Source: Acidimicrobiales bacterium (GTDB lineage Bacteria > Actinomycetota > Acidimicrobiia > Acidimicrobiales > SHLQ01). Taken from it: a DNA stretch of 50,547 nucleotides. The position numbers and the translations under genes are program-made. The notes under the pieces were generated by a model that was not told where the DNA came from, searched no databases, and saw only the letters and a list, made by a program, of their open reading frames with translations. Numbering within the stretch: position 1 is the first letter of the stretch; each line of letters opens with the position of its first letter. Shown one piece after another: positions 27,042-38,138 of the stretch. The stretch is taken from contig SHLQ01000004.1 of the NCBI GenBank assembly GCA_004282895.1, positions 1-50,547 of the forward strand, written 5' to 3'.

Positions 27042-28377
27042 CATCGACGCAATCTTCAAGGCCTACGACGTGCGAGGCCTCGCACCAAAGGAGCTCGACG
27101 CGGAACTCAGCCGCAACATCGGAGCCGCCTTCGCCCGTTTCGTCGCGGACACCGAAGGAGCCGATGTCATCGTCGTCGGCCACGACATGCGCCCCGAGGG
27201 GCCGGAGTACTCGGGCGCCTTTGCCGAAGGGGCGATGTCTCAGGGCGTCGATGTCGTCTTCCTCGGTCTCGTCTCGACCGACATGATCTACTTCGCGTCC
27301 GGGCGTCTCGACCTGCCGGGTGCGGTGTTCACGGCGTCCCACAATCCCGCCGGTTATCAGGGAATCAAGATGTGCCGCAAGGGTGCGGGTCCTTTGGGCG
27401 GCGATTCCGGGCTGGGCGAGATCAAGGAGATGGCGCGCACGCTGCTCGATCCGGCAGGGGAGCGGGGCACACTCACCGAACGAAACATGCTCGACGAGTT
27501 CGCGGATCATGTGCTTTCGTTTGTCGACGTGTCCGCGCTTACGCCGCTGAGAGTCGTCGCCGATACGGCGAACGGCATGGGCGGACTTGTGGTTCCCGCG
27601 ATCTTCGCTCGTCTGCCGTTCGATCTGGAGATCATGTACGCCGAGCTCGACGGCACGTTTCCGAACCACCCGGCTGATCCGATTCAGGAGGAGAACCTCG
27701 TCGATCTGAAGCGTCGGGTCCTCGAGGTCGGCGCCGACGTGGGACTGGCCTTCGACGGAGACGCCGACCGGGTCTTCCTGGTGGATGCCGATGCCGAGGG
27801 TGTCTCCGGGTCGTTGACCACCGCGATGGTCGCCAAACAGGTGCTCGAGCGTGAGCCCGGCGCCACGGTCATCCACAACCTGATCTGTTCGAAGGTCGTG
27901 CCCGAACTGGTGACGGAGATGGGTGGCACACCGGTCCGGACCCGTGTCGGTCACTCCTTCATCAAGGAAGTCATGAAGGACACCGGGGCCGCGTTCGGCG
28001 GCGAACACTCCGGCCATTACTACTTCCGTGACAACTACCGCGCCGACAGCGGACTCATCACTGCGGTGGTCGTCCTAGCCGCCATGTGCGAGGCGAACTC
28101 CTCTCTGTCCGACCTGGTCACCCCACTGCGTCGGTATGAGGCCTCGGGCGAGATCAACACGCGGGTCGCCGACACGGCGACCGTCATCGAAACGGTCTCC
28201 GCGGCCTATGCCGACTTCACGCAGGATCGCCTCGACGGACTCACTGTCGACGCCGGTGACTGGTGGTTCAATCTGCGGGCCAGCAACACCGAGCCGCTAC
28301 TGCGTCTGAACCTGGAGGCCGCGAACGCCGATGAGGTTGCCAGCCGGGTGGCGCAGGTCCAAAGCCACATGGGCTGA
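27034..28377 (+). CDS. manB: Phosphomannomutase/phosphoglucomutase
   Basis: Interconverts mannose-6-phosphate and mannose-1-phosphate (possibly also glucose phosphates). The motifs are complete: TASHNPAGYQG with the phosphoserine, DGDADR for Mg2+, GGEHSGHYYF for sugar recognition, and RASNTEPLLRLN for phosphate binding. I choose GTG 27034 because GGGAG lies 8 bases upstream and the protein then begins ADIDAIFKAYDVRG. It sits between the GT2 synthase and manA, giving a local mannose-activation set. The mycobacterial equivalent is Rv3257c. Confidence 0.92.
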   Translation: MADIDAIFKAYDVRGLAPKELDAELSRNIGAAFARFVADTEGADVIVVGHDMRPEGPEYSGAFAEGAMSQGVDVVFLGLVSTDMIYFASGRLDLPGAVFTASHNPAGYQGIKMCRKGAGPLGGDSGLGEIKEMARTLLDPAGERGTLTERNMLDEFADHVLSFVDVSALTPLRVVADTANGMGGLVVPAIFARLPFDLEIMYAELDGTFPNHPADPIQEENLVDLKRRVLEVGADVGLAFDGDADRVFLVDADAEGVSGSLTTAMVAKQVLEREPGATVIHNLICSKVVPELVTEMGGTPVRTRVGHSFIKEVMKDTGAAFGGEHSGHYYFRDNYRADSGLITAVVVLAAMCEANSSLSDLVTPLRRYEASGEINTRVADTATVIETVSAAYADFTQDRLDGLTVDAGDWWFNLRASNTEPLLRLNLEAANADEVASRVAQVQSHMG

Positions 28378-28397
28378 ACGCGCCTACAATCCCTTGT

Positions 28398-28634
28398 ATG
28401 GCTCTTGCTGCTGAATTGCTCGAAATCCTGGCGTGTCCGAAGGACAAGGGCCCGCTCCTGTACTTCGCGGATGAGCAGTCGCTCTACAACCCGCGGTTGC
28501 AGATGCGCTATGGCATCACCGACGACATCCCGGTGATGTTGATCGACAAGGCCGAGACCGTCGACGCGGACGAACACACCCGCCTATTGGCCAAGGCCGA
28601 GGCGGACGGTGTGTCGCCAACCTTCACGGAGTAA
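28398..28634 (+). CDS. Trm112-like small protein
   Basis: 78 residues. LLEILACPKDKGPLLYF and NPRLQMRYGITDDIPVMLID follow the Trm112/UPF0434 pattern: a CP-x-D/C strand and a conserved region ending in IP-x-ML. Typical members have up to four zinc cysteines; here only the first is present, so zinc binding through the normal set is unlikely. It is placed between manB and manA as in several actinobacteria. It may act as a small partner protein; the role is undetermined. Confidence 0.82.
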   Translation: MALAAELLEILACPKDKGPLLYFADEQSLYNPRLQMRYGITDDIPVMLIDKAETVDADEHTRLLAKAEADGVSPTFTE

Positions 28635-28643
28635 CGATTCGCC

Positions 28644-29825
28644 ATGCAACGCTTGACGGGCGTTGTGCAGCACTACGACTGGGGATCACACGGAGCCCTG
28701 GCCGGTCTTCGCGGCGAGGCGGCCACGACCGAACCCGAGGCAGAACTGTGGCTCGGCGCCCACCCGGCGGCGCCAAGTGTTCTGACCGAATCGGGCGACA
28801 GCTTGCTCGCACGGATCGAAACCGATCCGGTAGGCATGCTCGGTGGCGGCACCGTCGAGCGGTACGGGCCCAGGTTGCCCTTCCTGCTCAAGCTGCTGGC
28901 CGCCGATTCACCACTGAGCATTCAGGCTCACCCTTCGCCGGACCAGGCGGCGGCGGGGTTCGCGTATGAGGAATCCATGGGCATTCCTCGGGACGCGAGC
29001 AACCGGTCATTCCGCGACAACAGTCACAAGCCGGAACTGATCGTCGCACTGACCCCATTCGAGGCCCTGGTCGGGTTCCGCGACGCGAACGCAACGGCGG
29101 ACTTCTTCAGTGCCCTCGAGATGGAGACCGCAGGGTGGCTGCTGGAGCGGCTCGATCGTGACGGCCCGAAAGGTGTCGTCGAGATGATGCTCTCGCCGAC
29201 CGTGTCGGAGCTTGACGAGCTGGACGTCACCGAAATCTCTTTCCAGCTCGGCGAGGCCTGCCGGGCCTACGAAGGCGAGCACTGGACGACAGAGGCTTCG
29301 GTTATTGCGAAACTGGATCAGAAGTACGGGGGCGACCCCGGAATCGTCGTCGCGGCCCTGCTGAACCGCGTCCTGCTGCAACCGGGTGAGGGTGTGTATT
29401 TGGATGCAGGACACCTGCACGCCTATGTCGGTGGGTTGGGCGTGGAAATCATGGCCAACAGCGACAACGTGCTGCGGGGCGGGCTCACCTCCAAACGGGT
29501 GGATGTCCCGAACCTGCTCAATGCGATCGTCAATGACATCCTGGATCCTCGACCGGTCCCCATGACCGAAGACGGGCGGTACCTCACACCCGCCGCGGAA
29601 TTCGAGCTCACGCGAATCGAGTACCTCGCCGACCGTGCAGTCGACGGACCGGCCATCGTTCTGGCGGTCGAAGAGGACACCACGGTCAGCAATGATCTGG
29701 CCCACATGGTGCTGTCTCCCACCGAGGCCGCATGGATCGGCGCCGGCGAGATGGCGCAGGTTGCGAGTCTTGGTTTGGCCTTCCTCGCAACGGTGGGGCC
29801 GACCACTACACTCGTCGAAGGCTGA
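28644..29825 (+). CDS. manA: Mannose-6-phosphate isomerase, class I
   Basis: Zinc enzyme converting fructose-6-phosphate to mannose-6-phosphate, the entry to mannose metabolism. QHYDWGSHGAL opens the protein; LSIQAHPSPDQA supplies the Gln and His ligands, HKPELIVAL the Glu, and DAGHLHAYVGG the later His near the substrate pocket. 393 residues is typical. It begins 9 bases after the Trm112-like gene and, with manB, gives fructose-6-phosphate to mannose-1-phosphate. A GDP-mannose pyrophosphorylase was not found in the window. Confidence 0.94.
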   Translation: MQRLTGVVQHYDWGSHGALAGLRGEAATTEPEAELWLGAHPAAPSVLTESGDSLLARIETDPVGMLGGGTVERYGPRLPFLLKLLAADSPLSIQAHPSPDQAAAGFAYEESMGIPRDASNRSFRDNSHKPELIVALTPFEALVGFRDANATADFFSALEMETAGWLLERLDRDGPKGVVEMMLSPTVSELDELDVTEISFQLGEACRAYEGEHWTTEASVIAKLDQKYGGDPGIVVAALLNRVLLQPGEGVYLDAGHLHAYVGGLGVEIMANSDNVLRGGLTSKRVDVPNLLNAIVNDILDPRPVPMTEDGRYLTPAAEFELTRIEYLADRAVDGPAIVLAVEEDTTVSNDLAHMVLSPTEAAWIGAGEMAQVASLGLAFLATVGPTTTLVEG

Positions 29826-29900
29826 ACAGACGTTACAGACGGCCAGCTGGCCGCAGCCCCTTTCACTTTGACCGCGCCGATGCGCGCTCCAGGAGACATC

Positions 29901-31349
<1,449 letters not shown>

Positions 31350-31354
31350 ATCTT

Positions 31355-31417
31355 TCTCGGCACTTCCGGCCGAGATCCGCGGACACCTACATGGGCCTCC
31401 GGCGCAGCCTACGGCCC
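31355..31417 (+). terminator. Two hairpins between ahcY and comF
   Basis: TCTCGGC (31355-31361) pairs with GCCGAGA (31369-31375) across a 7-nt loop just after the ahcY stop, and GGGCC (31393-31397) pairs with GGCCC (31413-31417). Neither has a following T-tract. They sit in the 106-base gap between ahcY and comF and may form a GC-rich terminator or processing site. Confidence 0.4.
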
Positions 31418-31455
31418 TTCCGTCGTGTCATACCCGAGTTTTAAGGTCTGTCGTC

Positions 31456-32094
31456 ATGTTGTTTGATCGCGCGTGTTCGCTTTGTGATTTGCCCGCACAC
31501 GGCCTGTGTGCGGACTGTCGCGACGCGCTTCCTGCGCCGAGACATGCGGTGCCCGACGGCCTCGACTCACTCGTGCCGATCTTTGGTTACGAGGAATCAG
31601 GGGCGGAGTTGCTTCGGTCGCTGAAATACGCGAATCGTCGTGCGGCCCTGGGGCCACTGGTCGAGGCATCGGCACCGTCCTTGCCTCGAGCAGACCTGGT
31701 GGTGCCGGTTCCTGTAAGGGCTGAGCGCCGTCGGTCGCGTGGCTACAGCCTCCCCGAGCTCACGGCCCAGTGGCTTGGTCGTATGGTCGAAACGCCTCAC
31801 AAACGGGCCGTAACCCGGGTGGATGAAGGTGTCCAGCAGGGGCGCAGCCGCGAGGATCGGCTGGCGTCGATTCGCCATGTCGCCCGTCCCGTCGTCGGCA
31901 AAAGGGTCCTGCTCGTGGACGATGTCGTGACCACCGGCGCCACACTCTCCAGCTGCGCGTTGGCGCTCCGAGCAGCCGGTGCAACCGAGGTTCATGGCTT
32001 CGTATTGGCCGCAACACCTGCGGCGGTCCAAAGTGACGATGCTGCATTGTGGTCGGGCGGCTCGAGCGCCGATACAGTCTCTACCACCAACTGA
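31456..32094 (+). CDS. comF: ComF family phosphoribosyltransferase-like protein
   Basis: 212 residues from ATG 31456, preceded by AAGG nine bases upstream; the longer track ORF reads back into ahcY. The N-terminus CSLCDLPAHGLCADC is a four-cysteine zinc finger. The PRTase loop VLLVDDVVTTGATLSSC is complete near residue 155, and VPVPVRAERRRSRGYS is typical of the family. In competent bacteria ComF acts in single-stranded DNA handling after uptake; in Actinobacteria its role is unclear. The order ahcY, comF, hpf, secA matches Rv3248c to Rv3240c. Confidence 0.88.
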   Translation: MLFDRACSLCDLPAHGLCADCRDALPAPRHAVPDGLDSLVPIFGYEESGAELLRSLKYANRRAALGPLVEASAPSLPRADLVVPVPVRAERRRSRGYSLPELTAQWLGRMVETPHKRAVTRVDEGVQQGRSREDRLASIRHVARPVVGKRVLLVDDVVTTGATLSSCALALRAAGATEVHGFVLAATPAAVQSDDAALWSGGSSADTVSTTN

Positions 32095-32109
32095 TCACGG
32101 AGGATCTAC

Positions 32110-32670
32110 GTGCAGGTAAACATCAGTTCACGTCGTACTCATGTTACGGACCGTCTAACCGAGCTCACCGAAGAAAAAATCGGGCGGCTCGATCGTTTCG
32201 TACCAGGACTCGACCGCGCGGATGTGCACTTCTCCGAAGAGCAAAACCCCCGAATCACCGACAAAGAATCCTGTGAGGTCACCATCGAGGGCCACGGGCA
32301 TCACGTGCGCACGAAGGTGTCGGCCCCCGACGCCTACACCGCAATCGACCGGGCGTGCGAGAAGCTCGAGCACCAGCTCCACAAGCTGAAGACAAAGATG
32401 CATCGCCACGAACACTCGGGCGAGACCTCGATTCGTGTCGACGAGCCGGTGCCGGCCCCGATCGATGCCGAAGACTCCCCGGTCATGAACGAGTCGACGA
32501 TCGTCAAGAAGAAGCAGTTCGTCATCGATCCGCTTACCCCGGACGAGGCCGTCCTGAAGATGGAGCTCCTCGGCCACGACTTCTTTCTCTTCACCAACGC
32601 AGAGACCGGCCAGAGTGCCGTGGTCTATCTACGTGAAGATGGCGACATCGGCCTCATCGACGCTGGCTGA
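32110..32670 (+). CDS. hpf: Long-form ribosome hibernation promoting factor
   Basis: 186 residues with GTG start preceded by GGAGG. The N-terminal S30AE domain (about 1-105) has VNISSRRTHVTDRL and KVSAPDAYTAIDRACEKLEHQL; the C-terminal dimerisation domain (about 128-186) contains KKKQFVIDPLTPDEAVLKME and FFLFTNAETGQSAVVY. Long HPF binds 30S and joins two ribosomes into a 100S hibernating particle under stress. It lies 15 bases after comF and upstream of secA, as in mycobacteria (Rv3241c). Confidence 0.92.
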   Translation: MQVNISSRRTHVTDRLTELTEEKIGRLDRFVPGLDRADVHFSEEQNPRITDKESCEVTIEGHGHHVRTKVSAPDAYTAIDRACEKLEHQLHKLKTKMHRHEHSGETSIRVDEPVPAPIDAEDSPVMNESTIVKKKQFVIDPLTPDEAVLKMELLGHDFFLFTNAETGQSAVVYLREDGDIGLIDAG

Positions 32671-32746
32671 CGCCACGGCGGTGGGTGACCGAACACACGC
32701 GGAGTGACATCGGCGGCGCATGGGCGCCCGGTAGCCTAAGAAGCCC

Positions 32747-35434
32747 ATGTCCGTATTCAAGAGAGTCCTCCGCAGCGGTGAAGGCAAGAAGATTCGCGCC
32801 CTCGAGGCGATCATCCCTGACGTTGGTGCGTTTGAGCCCGAGATCCAGAAGCTGTCCGACGACGAGCTGAAGGCAAAGACCGGCGAGTTTCGCCAGCGAA
32901 TCGACAACGGGGCATCGCTTGACGACCTCATGATCGAGGCATTTGCCGTCGTTCGCGAGGCCTCGATTCGCACCCTTGGGATGCGCCACTACGACGTGCA
33001 GCTCATGGGCGGCTTCGCTCTGCACCTCGGCTGGGTGGCGGAGATGCGCACCGGTGAGGGCAAGACACTCGTCTCGACGCTGCCCGTCTATCTCAACGGC
33101 CTGTCCGGCAAGGGCCTGCACGTCGTCACCGTGAACGACTACCTTGCGGCCCGCGACGCCGAAATGATGGGTGTGCTGCACAAATGGATGGGTCTTTCCG
33201 TTGGGCTCGTGATCCCCGGTGGCGGGAACGCGACGTTCAAACGCGAGCAGTACGCCGCCGACATCACCTATGGCACGAACAACGAGTTCGGCTTCGACTA
33301 TCTACGCGACAACATGGCGATGAGTTCCGCAGCCCGCGTACAACGGGGTCACACCTACTGCATCGTCGACGAGATCGACTCGATCCTCATCGATGAGGCT
33401 CGCACGCCGCTCATCATCAGCGGCCGGGTCGCCGATGCCGCCCAGACGTACTACACGTTCGCCAGCATCGCTCGGACGTTGCAGCGAGACGTCGATTACG
33501 ACGTCGACGAGGAGAAACGAATCGTCGCTCCGACCGAGGATGGCATCCACGCGGTCGAGACCTCGCTCGGTATCGACAACTTGTACGACCCGGCCTCGGC
33601 CAACGCCAACCTCGTGCACCAGCTGCTGGCCGCCCTAAAGGCGAAGGAGCTCTACAAACGAGACAGGGAGTACCTGGTCGCCGGCGGAGAGGTGAAGATC
33701 GTCGACGAGTTCACCGGTCGCGTGCTCGATGGGCGCCGCTGGAGCGACGGCCTGCACCAGGCGGTCGAGGCCAAGGAAGGTGTGGCGATCAAGGAAGAGA
33801 ACCAGACCCTCGCCACGATTACGCTGCAGAACTACTACCGCCACTACGACAAGCTGGCGGGAATGACCGGAACCGCCCAGACCGAGGCTTCCGAGCTCGC
33901 TGCCACCTATGGCCTTCAGGTTGTGCAGATTCCGACCAACGAACCGGTCATCCGTGAAGACCACGCCGATCTTGTCTTCAAGTCCGAGGACGGCAAGTTC
34001 GGTGCCGTCGCCGACGACATCGAAGAGACCAGCCGAGAGGGCCAGCCGATCCTGGTCGGCACGGTGTCGGTCGAGAAGTCAGAGAAACTCAGCCGCCTGC
34101 TCGAAAAGCGGGGCATCAAACACACGGTTCTCAACGCCAAACAGCACACCAAGGAAGGTCATGTGGTGGCCCAGGCCGGTCGCCTGCACGGCGTCACTGT
34201 CGCGACGAACATGGCCGGTCGTGGCGTCGACATCAAACTTGGCGGCGATCCCGAGGGACTGGCTGAACGAGATTGTCGCGCCGAGGAGCTCGAACCGGAC
34301 TCGCCCGAGTGGCAGGAACGGTACGCGGAGTTGCTGGAGAAGTACACCGAACGGTGCGACACCGAAGGCGCAAAGGTGCTCGAACTCGGTGGCTTGTACG
34401 TTCTCGGCACCGAACGGCACGAGAGTCGCCGCATCGACAACCAGCTGCGCGGTCGGTCCGGTCGACAGGGTGACCCCGGCCAAAGCCGTTTCTACCTCTC
34501 GCTCGAAGATGACCTGATGCGCCTATTCGCCACAGGCGCGATGAACGCGGTCATGGACCGAGCACTACCCGAGGACGAGCCGATCGAGGCGAAGATGGTG
34601 AGCAAAGCCATCGAACGGGCGCAGAATACAGTCGAAGGCAAGAATGCGGAAGCTCGCAAGAACGTCCTGAAGTACGACGAGGTCATGAACGAGCAGCGCA
34701 AGGTGATCTACAAGCGCCGCTCGGACATCCTCGAAGGCCACGAACTACGCGACGAGAGTGTCGACGCAATCGCCGAGGTGGTCGATCGGCTCATTGAATC
34801 ACATGCCTCAGAGGAACATCCCGAGGAATGGGACGTGGACACACTCGAGGCCGAGGTGCATGGGTTCTGGCCATCGGTCCTCGACGCCGACATGTTGGCG
34901 GAAGAACCGGATCAGGGTGCGTTGTACCAGACGCTCGTGTCCGAGGCGATGGGACGATACGCCGACCGCGAAGAGCTCGTAGGCGAAGAGACGATGCGCC
35001 AGGTCGAGCGCCAGATCATGCTTCGGCTCATCGATCAGCGCTGGCGTGAACACCTCTACGACATGGATTACCTGCGTGAAGGAATCCACCTGCGAGCAAT
35101 GGGACAGAAGGACCCCGCCACCGAGTGGCAGCGCGAGGGGTTTGAGATGTTTGGCCAGATGATCAACTCGATCAACAGCGAGTACGTGCGCTACATCATG
35201 CACGTCGAGGTCAAGGACGACGATGCGCCGGCCGCGGAAGCCAAGGGCCCCGTGATTGAGGCCTCGGCCACGAAGGCGGACGCCAGCGGAACCGATCAGC
35301 CCGCGGAATCACCACAACCGGCCGCGCAGGCATCGAAGACCCCGGTGGTCAACGATGAGTTCGCGAACGCAGGCCGCAACCAACCATGTCCATGTGGCAG
35401 TGGGAAGAAGTTCAAACACTGCCACGGACGCTGA
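32747..35434 (+). CDS. secA: Preprotein translocase ATPase SecA
   Basis: Motor of the Sec export pathway. EMRTGEGKT is the Walker A motif, YGTNNEFGFDYLRDNM and VDEIDSILIDEARTPLIISG are hallmark stretches of NBD1, and MAGRGVDIKLGG and QLRGRSGRQGDPGQSRF mark NBD2. A C-terminal zinc-binding SEC-C motif CPCGSGKKFKHCHG (Cys881, Cys883, Cys892, His893) follows an Ala/Pro/Thr-rich linker. At 895 residues it is a standard SecA1. It is separated from hpf by 76 bases that may contain its own promoter; no sharp Shine-Dalgarno is visible. Confidence 0.97.
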   Translation: MSVFKRVLRSGEGKKIRALEAIIPDVGAFEPEIQKLSDDELKAKTGEFRQRIDNGASLDDLMIEAFAVVREASIRTLGMRHYDVQLMGGFALHLGWVAEMRTGEGKTLVSTLPVYLNGLSGKGLHVVTVNDYLAARDAEMMGVLHKWMGLSVGLVIPGGGNATFKREQYAADITYGTNNEFGFDYLRDNMAMSSAARVQRGHTYCIVDEIDSILIDEARTPLIISGRVADAAQTYYTFASIARTLQRDVDYDVDEEKRIVAPTEDGIHAVETSLGIDNLYDPASANANLVHQLLAALKAKELYKRDREYLVAGGEVKIVDEFTGRVLDGRRWSDGLHQAVEAKEGVAIKEENQTLATITLQNYYRHYDKLAGMTGTAQTEASELAATYGLQVVQIPTNEPVIREDHADLVFKSEDGKFGAVADDIEETSREGQPILVGTVSVEKSEKLSRLLEKRGIKHTVLNAKQHTKEGHVVAQAGRLHGVTVATNMAGRGVDIKLGGDPEGLAERDCRAEELEPDSPEWQERYAELLEKYTERCDTEGAKVLELGGLYVLGTERHESRRIDNQLRGRSGRQGDPGQSRFYLSLEDDLMRLFATGAMNAVMDRALPEDEPIEAKMVSKAIERAQNTVEGKNAEARKNVLKYDEVMNEQRKVIYKRRSDILEGHELRDESVDAIAEVVDRLIESHASEEHPEEWDVDTLEAEVHGFWPSVLDADMLAEEPDQGALYQTLVSEAMGRYADREELVGEETMRQVERQIMLRLIDQRWREHLYDMDYLREGIHLRAMGQKDPATEWQREGFEMFGQMINSINSEYVRYIMHVEVKDDDAPAAEAKGPVIEASATKADASGTDQPAESPQPAAQASKTPVVNDEFANAGRNQPCPCGSGKKFKHCHGR

Positions 35435-35440
35435 GGCCCC

Positions 35441-36556
35441 ATGCAGGACTTCTCCGAAACCTTCACGCGTATTGGGCGACGGCTCGACGAGGCGCAGCGT
35501 TATCTGCGTATCGACGAACAACGGGCCCGCCAGCCGCAGCTTGAGTCGGAGATGTCGCGTCCAGACCTCTGGGATGATGCCGACAAAGCCCGCGAGGTAC
35601 AAACTGAATTGGCCGCAGTCAACGATGACCTCTCGCTGTTCGATGGCCTGGGTGCCACCCTCGAAGACTCCGAGGTGTTGTTCGAGCTGGCCAAGGACGA
35701 GGACGACGAATCCCACGAGGCCGAGATCCAAGCTGCCGTCGCTGGCATGGAATCCAAACTCGACGAGCTCGAGTTGCGCAGCCTCTTCACCGGGGAGTTC
35801 GACGAGCGCGACGCGGTCTGCCAAATCAAGAGCGGCGAGGGTGGCACCGATGCCCAGGACTGGGCGGAGATGTTGCTTCGTATGTACAGCCGCTGGGCCG
35901 ACGGGCGTGGCTTCGACTTCGAAGTCATGTCCGCGTCCGAGGGAACCGAAGCCGGCCTGTCGTCGGTCGAGTTCATGGTGCGGGGACGGCACGCCTACGG
36001 ACTGCTCCAGGGTGAACACGGCGTGCACCGGCTGGTCCGCATTTCACCGTTCAACAACGAAGGCAAACGACAGACCGCGTTCTCGGCGATGCAGGTCGCG
36101 CCCTTCTTCGAGGCGATGGCCGACGAGATCGACATCGACGAGAAGGAGCTGCGAATCGACACGTACCGCTCCTCTGGCGCCGGTGGACAGCACGTCAATG
36201 TGACCGACTCGGCGGTGCGGATCACGCACCTCCCCACCGGCACGGTGACCAGCTGTCAGAATGAACGAAGCCAACATCAGAACAAGGACCGAGCCATGCA
36301 AATGCTTGCGGCGAAGCTGCTCGATCTTGAGCGCAAGAAGCGCGAGGACGAGATCGCCGCGATCACCGGAGAGCAGAAGAACGTTGGATTCGGCTCCCAG
36401 ATTCGCTCGTACGTGCTCCAGCCCTACCAGATGGTGAAAGACCTTCGTACGGAGTACGAGACCGGCAATGTCGATGCCGTCCTCGGCGGCGCCCTGGATG
36501 ATTTCATGGAGGCCTACCTCCGCTTTGCGCGGGCGGAAGGTGAGAAGGATCAATGA
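35441..36556 (+). CDS. prfB: Peptide chain release factor 2
   Basis: RF2 releases polypeptides at UGA and [14 protein letters not shown] contains the SPF stop-codon recognition tripeptide, SGAGGQHVN the catalytic GGQ, and [15 protein letters not shown] is the conserved domain start. The 371-codon frame is continuous, so the programmed +1 frameshift seen in many bacteria is absent. It starts six bases after secA and overlaps ftsE by four bases (ATGA). The prfB-ftsE-ftsX order is conserved in Actinobacteria. Confidence 0.96.
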   Translation: MQDFSETFTRIGRRLDEAQRYLRIDEQRARQPQLESEMSRPDLWDDADKAREVQTELAAVNDDLSLFDGLGATLEDSEVLFELAKDEDDESHEAEIQAAVAGMESKLDELELRSLFTGEFDERDAVCQIKSGEGGTDAQDWAEMLLRMYSRWADGRGFDFEVMSASEGTEAGLSSVEFMVRGRHAYGLLQGEHGVHRLVRISPFNNEGKRQTAFSAMQVAPFFEAMADEIDIDEKELRIDTYRSSGAGGQHVNVTDSAVRITHLPTGTVTSCQNERSQHQNKDRAMQMLAAKLLDLERKKREDEIAAITGEQKNVGFGSQIRSYVLQPYQMVKDLRTEYETGNVDAVLGGALDDFMEAYLRFARAEGEKDQ

Positions 36557-37230
36557 TCAAACTCGAGAACGTGACCAAGGAATACAACCCGACGTCACCT
36601 GCGCTCATCGACGCCAGTGTGGACATCGAAAAGGGTGAGTTTGTCTTCCTTATCGGACAGTCTGGGTCGGGCAAGTCCACCTTCATCCGACTGCTCAATC
36701 GTGAGGAAAAACCTACGACCGGCAACGTCTATGTCGCCGGCAAGGACATCGTCGGGCTCTCCAGCTGGCGTGTACCGTTCCTTCGCCGCAACATCGGCTG
36801 CATCTTCCAGGACTATCGATTGCTGCCGAAACGAAACGTGGCGGAGAACGTGGCATTCGCCCTCGAGGTCATCGGACGGCCAAAACATGTGATCGAGCAG
36901 CAGGTCCCGGCCATTCTTGATCTCGTCGGCCTGTCGGAGAAGTCCCACCGGCTCCCGGCGGAACTGTCCGGTGGTGAGCAGCAGCGCGTCTCGATCGCCC
37001 GAGCATTCGTCAATCGCCCCCTCATCCTTCTGGCGGACGAGCCAACGGGAAACCTCGACCCTGATACTGCGGTGGGCATCATGCGCCTTCTTGATCGGAT
37101 CAACCGCACCGGCACCACGGTCGTCATGGCCACGCACGACCGCGGCATCGTGGACACCATGCGGCGACGGGTCATCGAACTCGTGGATGGCCGCATCGTG
37201 CGCGATCAGGCGGAGGGCGAGTACCGATGA
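36553..37230 (+). CDS. ftsE: Cell division ATP-binding protein FtsE
   Basis: ABC-type ATPase paired with FtsX in the divisome, controlling peptidoglycan hydrolases outside the membrane. Walker A is GQSGSGKST, the ABC signature is [15 protein letters not shown], and Walker B is [27 protein letters not shown] around the Q-loop is typical of FtsE. 225 residues. Translationally coupled on both sides through ATGA overlaps. Confidence 0.96.
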   Translation: MIKLENVTKEYNPTSPALIDASVDIEKGEFVFLIGQSGSGKSTFIRLLNREEKPTTGNVYVAGKDIVGLSSWRVPFLRRNIGCIFQDYRLLPKRNVAENVAFALEVIGRPKHVIEQQVPAILDLVGLSEKSHRLPAELSGGEQQRVSIARAFVNRPLILLADEPTGNLDPDTAVGIMRLLDRINRTGTTVVMATHDRGIVDTMRRRVIELVDGRIVRDQAEGEYR

Positions 37231-38129
37231 TCCAAAAGATTCGGTTCCTGCTGGCAGAGACCGGGCAGAACATCTGGCGTAACCTTGCACTCACGCTGGC
37301 GTCGATCATCGTTGTCGGGGTCTCGCTGTCGCTCTTTGGTTCATCACAGCTCGTCGCCCGCGGCGTCGACAACGCCACGAGGCGCTGGGAGGGTGGCATC
37401 GAATTCGTCGTCTTCATGCGCGCCGACGCCGAACAGAGCCAGCTGGATGCCATCGAAGCGGTGCTCGATGAAAGCACTGGCAACGAGATCGACAGCTGGG
37501 TATTCGTCGACAAGGCGCAGACGTTCGACGAGTTCAAGGAGTACTTCGCGGGGGATCAGGAGCTGCTCGACACGATTTCCGTGGACACGATGCCGCCGTC
37601 GTTCCGCATTCGACCAACCGACCCGAACGCGGGCGCGGTCGAGGCACTCGGCTCGACGTTCGAGGCCAAACCAGGGGTGAGAACCGTCGTTTTTGCGACG
37701 GAGGTCATCCGGGAGATTCAATCCAACGCGGAGAAGATCAGCCGGGCCACGCTGTGGGCGGGTGTGACGTTGCTGTTCGCGTCGACGATCATGATCCTGA
37801 CCACCCTTAGCATCGCGATTGCATCGCGCCGCAACGAGATTGAGATCATGAAACTCGTTGGTGCGTCGAACTGGTTCATCCGGATTCCGTTCATGATCGA
37901 GGGCATGATCCAGGGGGTCATCGGCGCGCTCATCGCACTTCCAGGTCTCGCGATCGTCCGCACCTATCTGATCGAAGACTTCTCGAAGTCCGACGTGCTC
38001 CGCCTGCTCGAAGGATTCCGCGTCACCGACGCCGAGTTCCTCTTCATCTCCCTCGGCGTACTGGGCATCGGCACGCTTGTCGCCACCATCGGCTCGATCT
38101 TTGCCGTGAGCAGATACCTGGACGTCTAA
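37227..38129 (+). CDS. ftsX: Cell division protein FtsX
   Basis: Permease-like partner of FtsE. One helix near residues 20-42, an extracytoplasmic domain (about 50-165) that would contact a peptidoglycan hydrolase, then three C-terminal helices with [20 protein letters not shown], the MacB/FtsX signature. 300 residues. The extracellular loop is Asp/Glu-rich. In many actinobacteria smpB follows; here a YdeI-CDGSH gene follows instead. Confidence 0.95.
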   Translation: MIQKIRFLLAETGQNIWRNLALTLASIIVVGVSLSLFGSSQLVARGVDNATRRWEGGIEFVVFMRADAEQSQLDAIEAVLDESTGNEIDSWVFVDKAQTFDEFKEYFAGDQELLDTISVDTMPPSFRIRPTDPNAGAVEALGSTFEAKPGVRTVVFATEVIREIQSNAEKISRATLWAGVTLLFASTIMILTTLSIAIASRRNEIEIMKLVGASNWFIRIPFMIEGMIQGVIGALIALPGLAIVRTYLIEDFSKSDVLRLLEGFRVTDAEFLFISLGVLGIGTLVATIGSIFAVSRYLDV

Positions 38130-38138
38130 TATTGGGCC

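Noticed and set aside
29826-29900. Possible SAH riboswitch upstream of ahcY
   Set aside because: Only a 12-bp palindrome is present; the conserved core and pseudoknot of the SAH riboswitch are not visible.
35441-35530. Programmed frameshift in prfB
   Set aside because: The frame is continuous from the ATG with no internal UGA, so no frameshift is needed.
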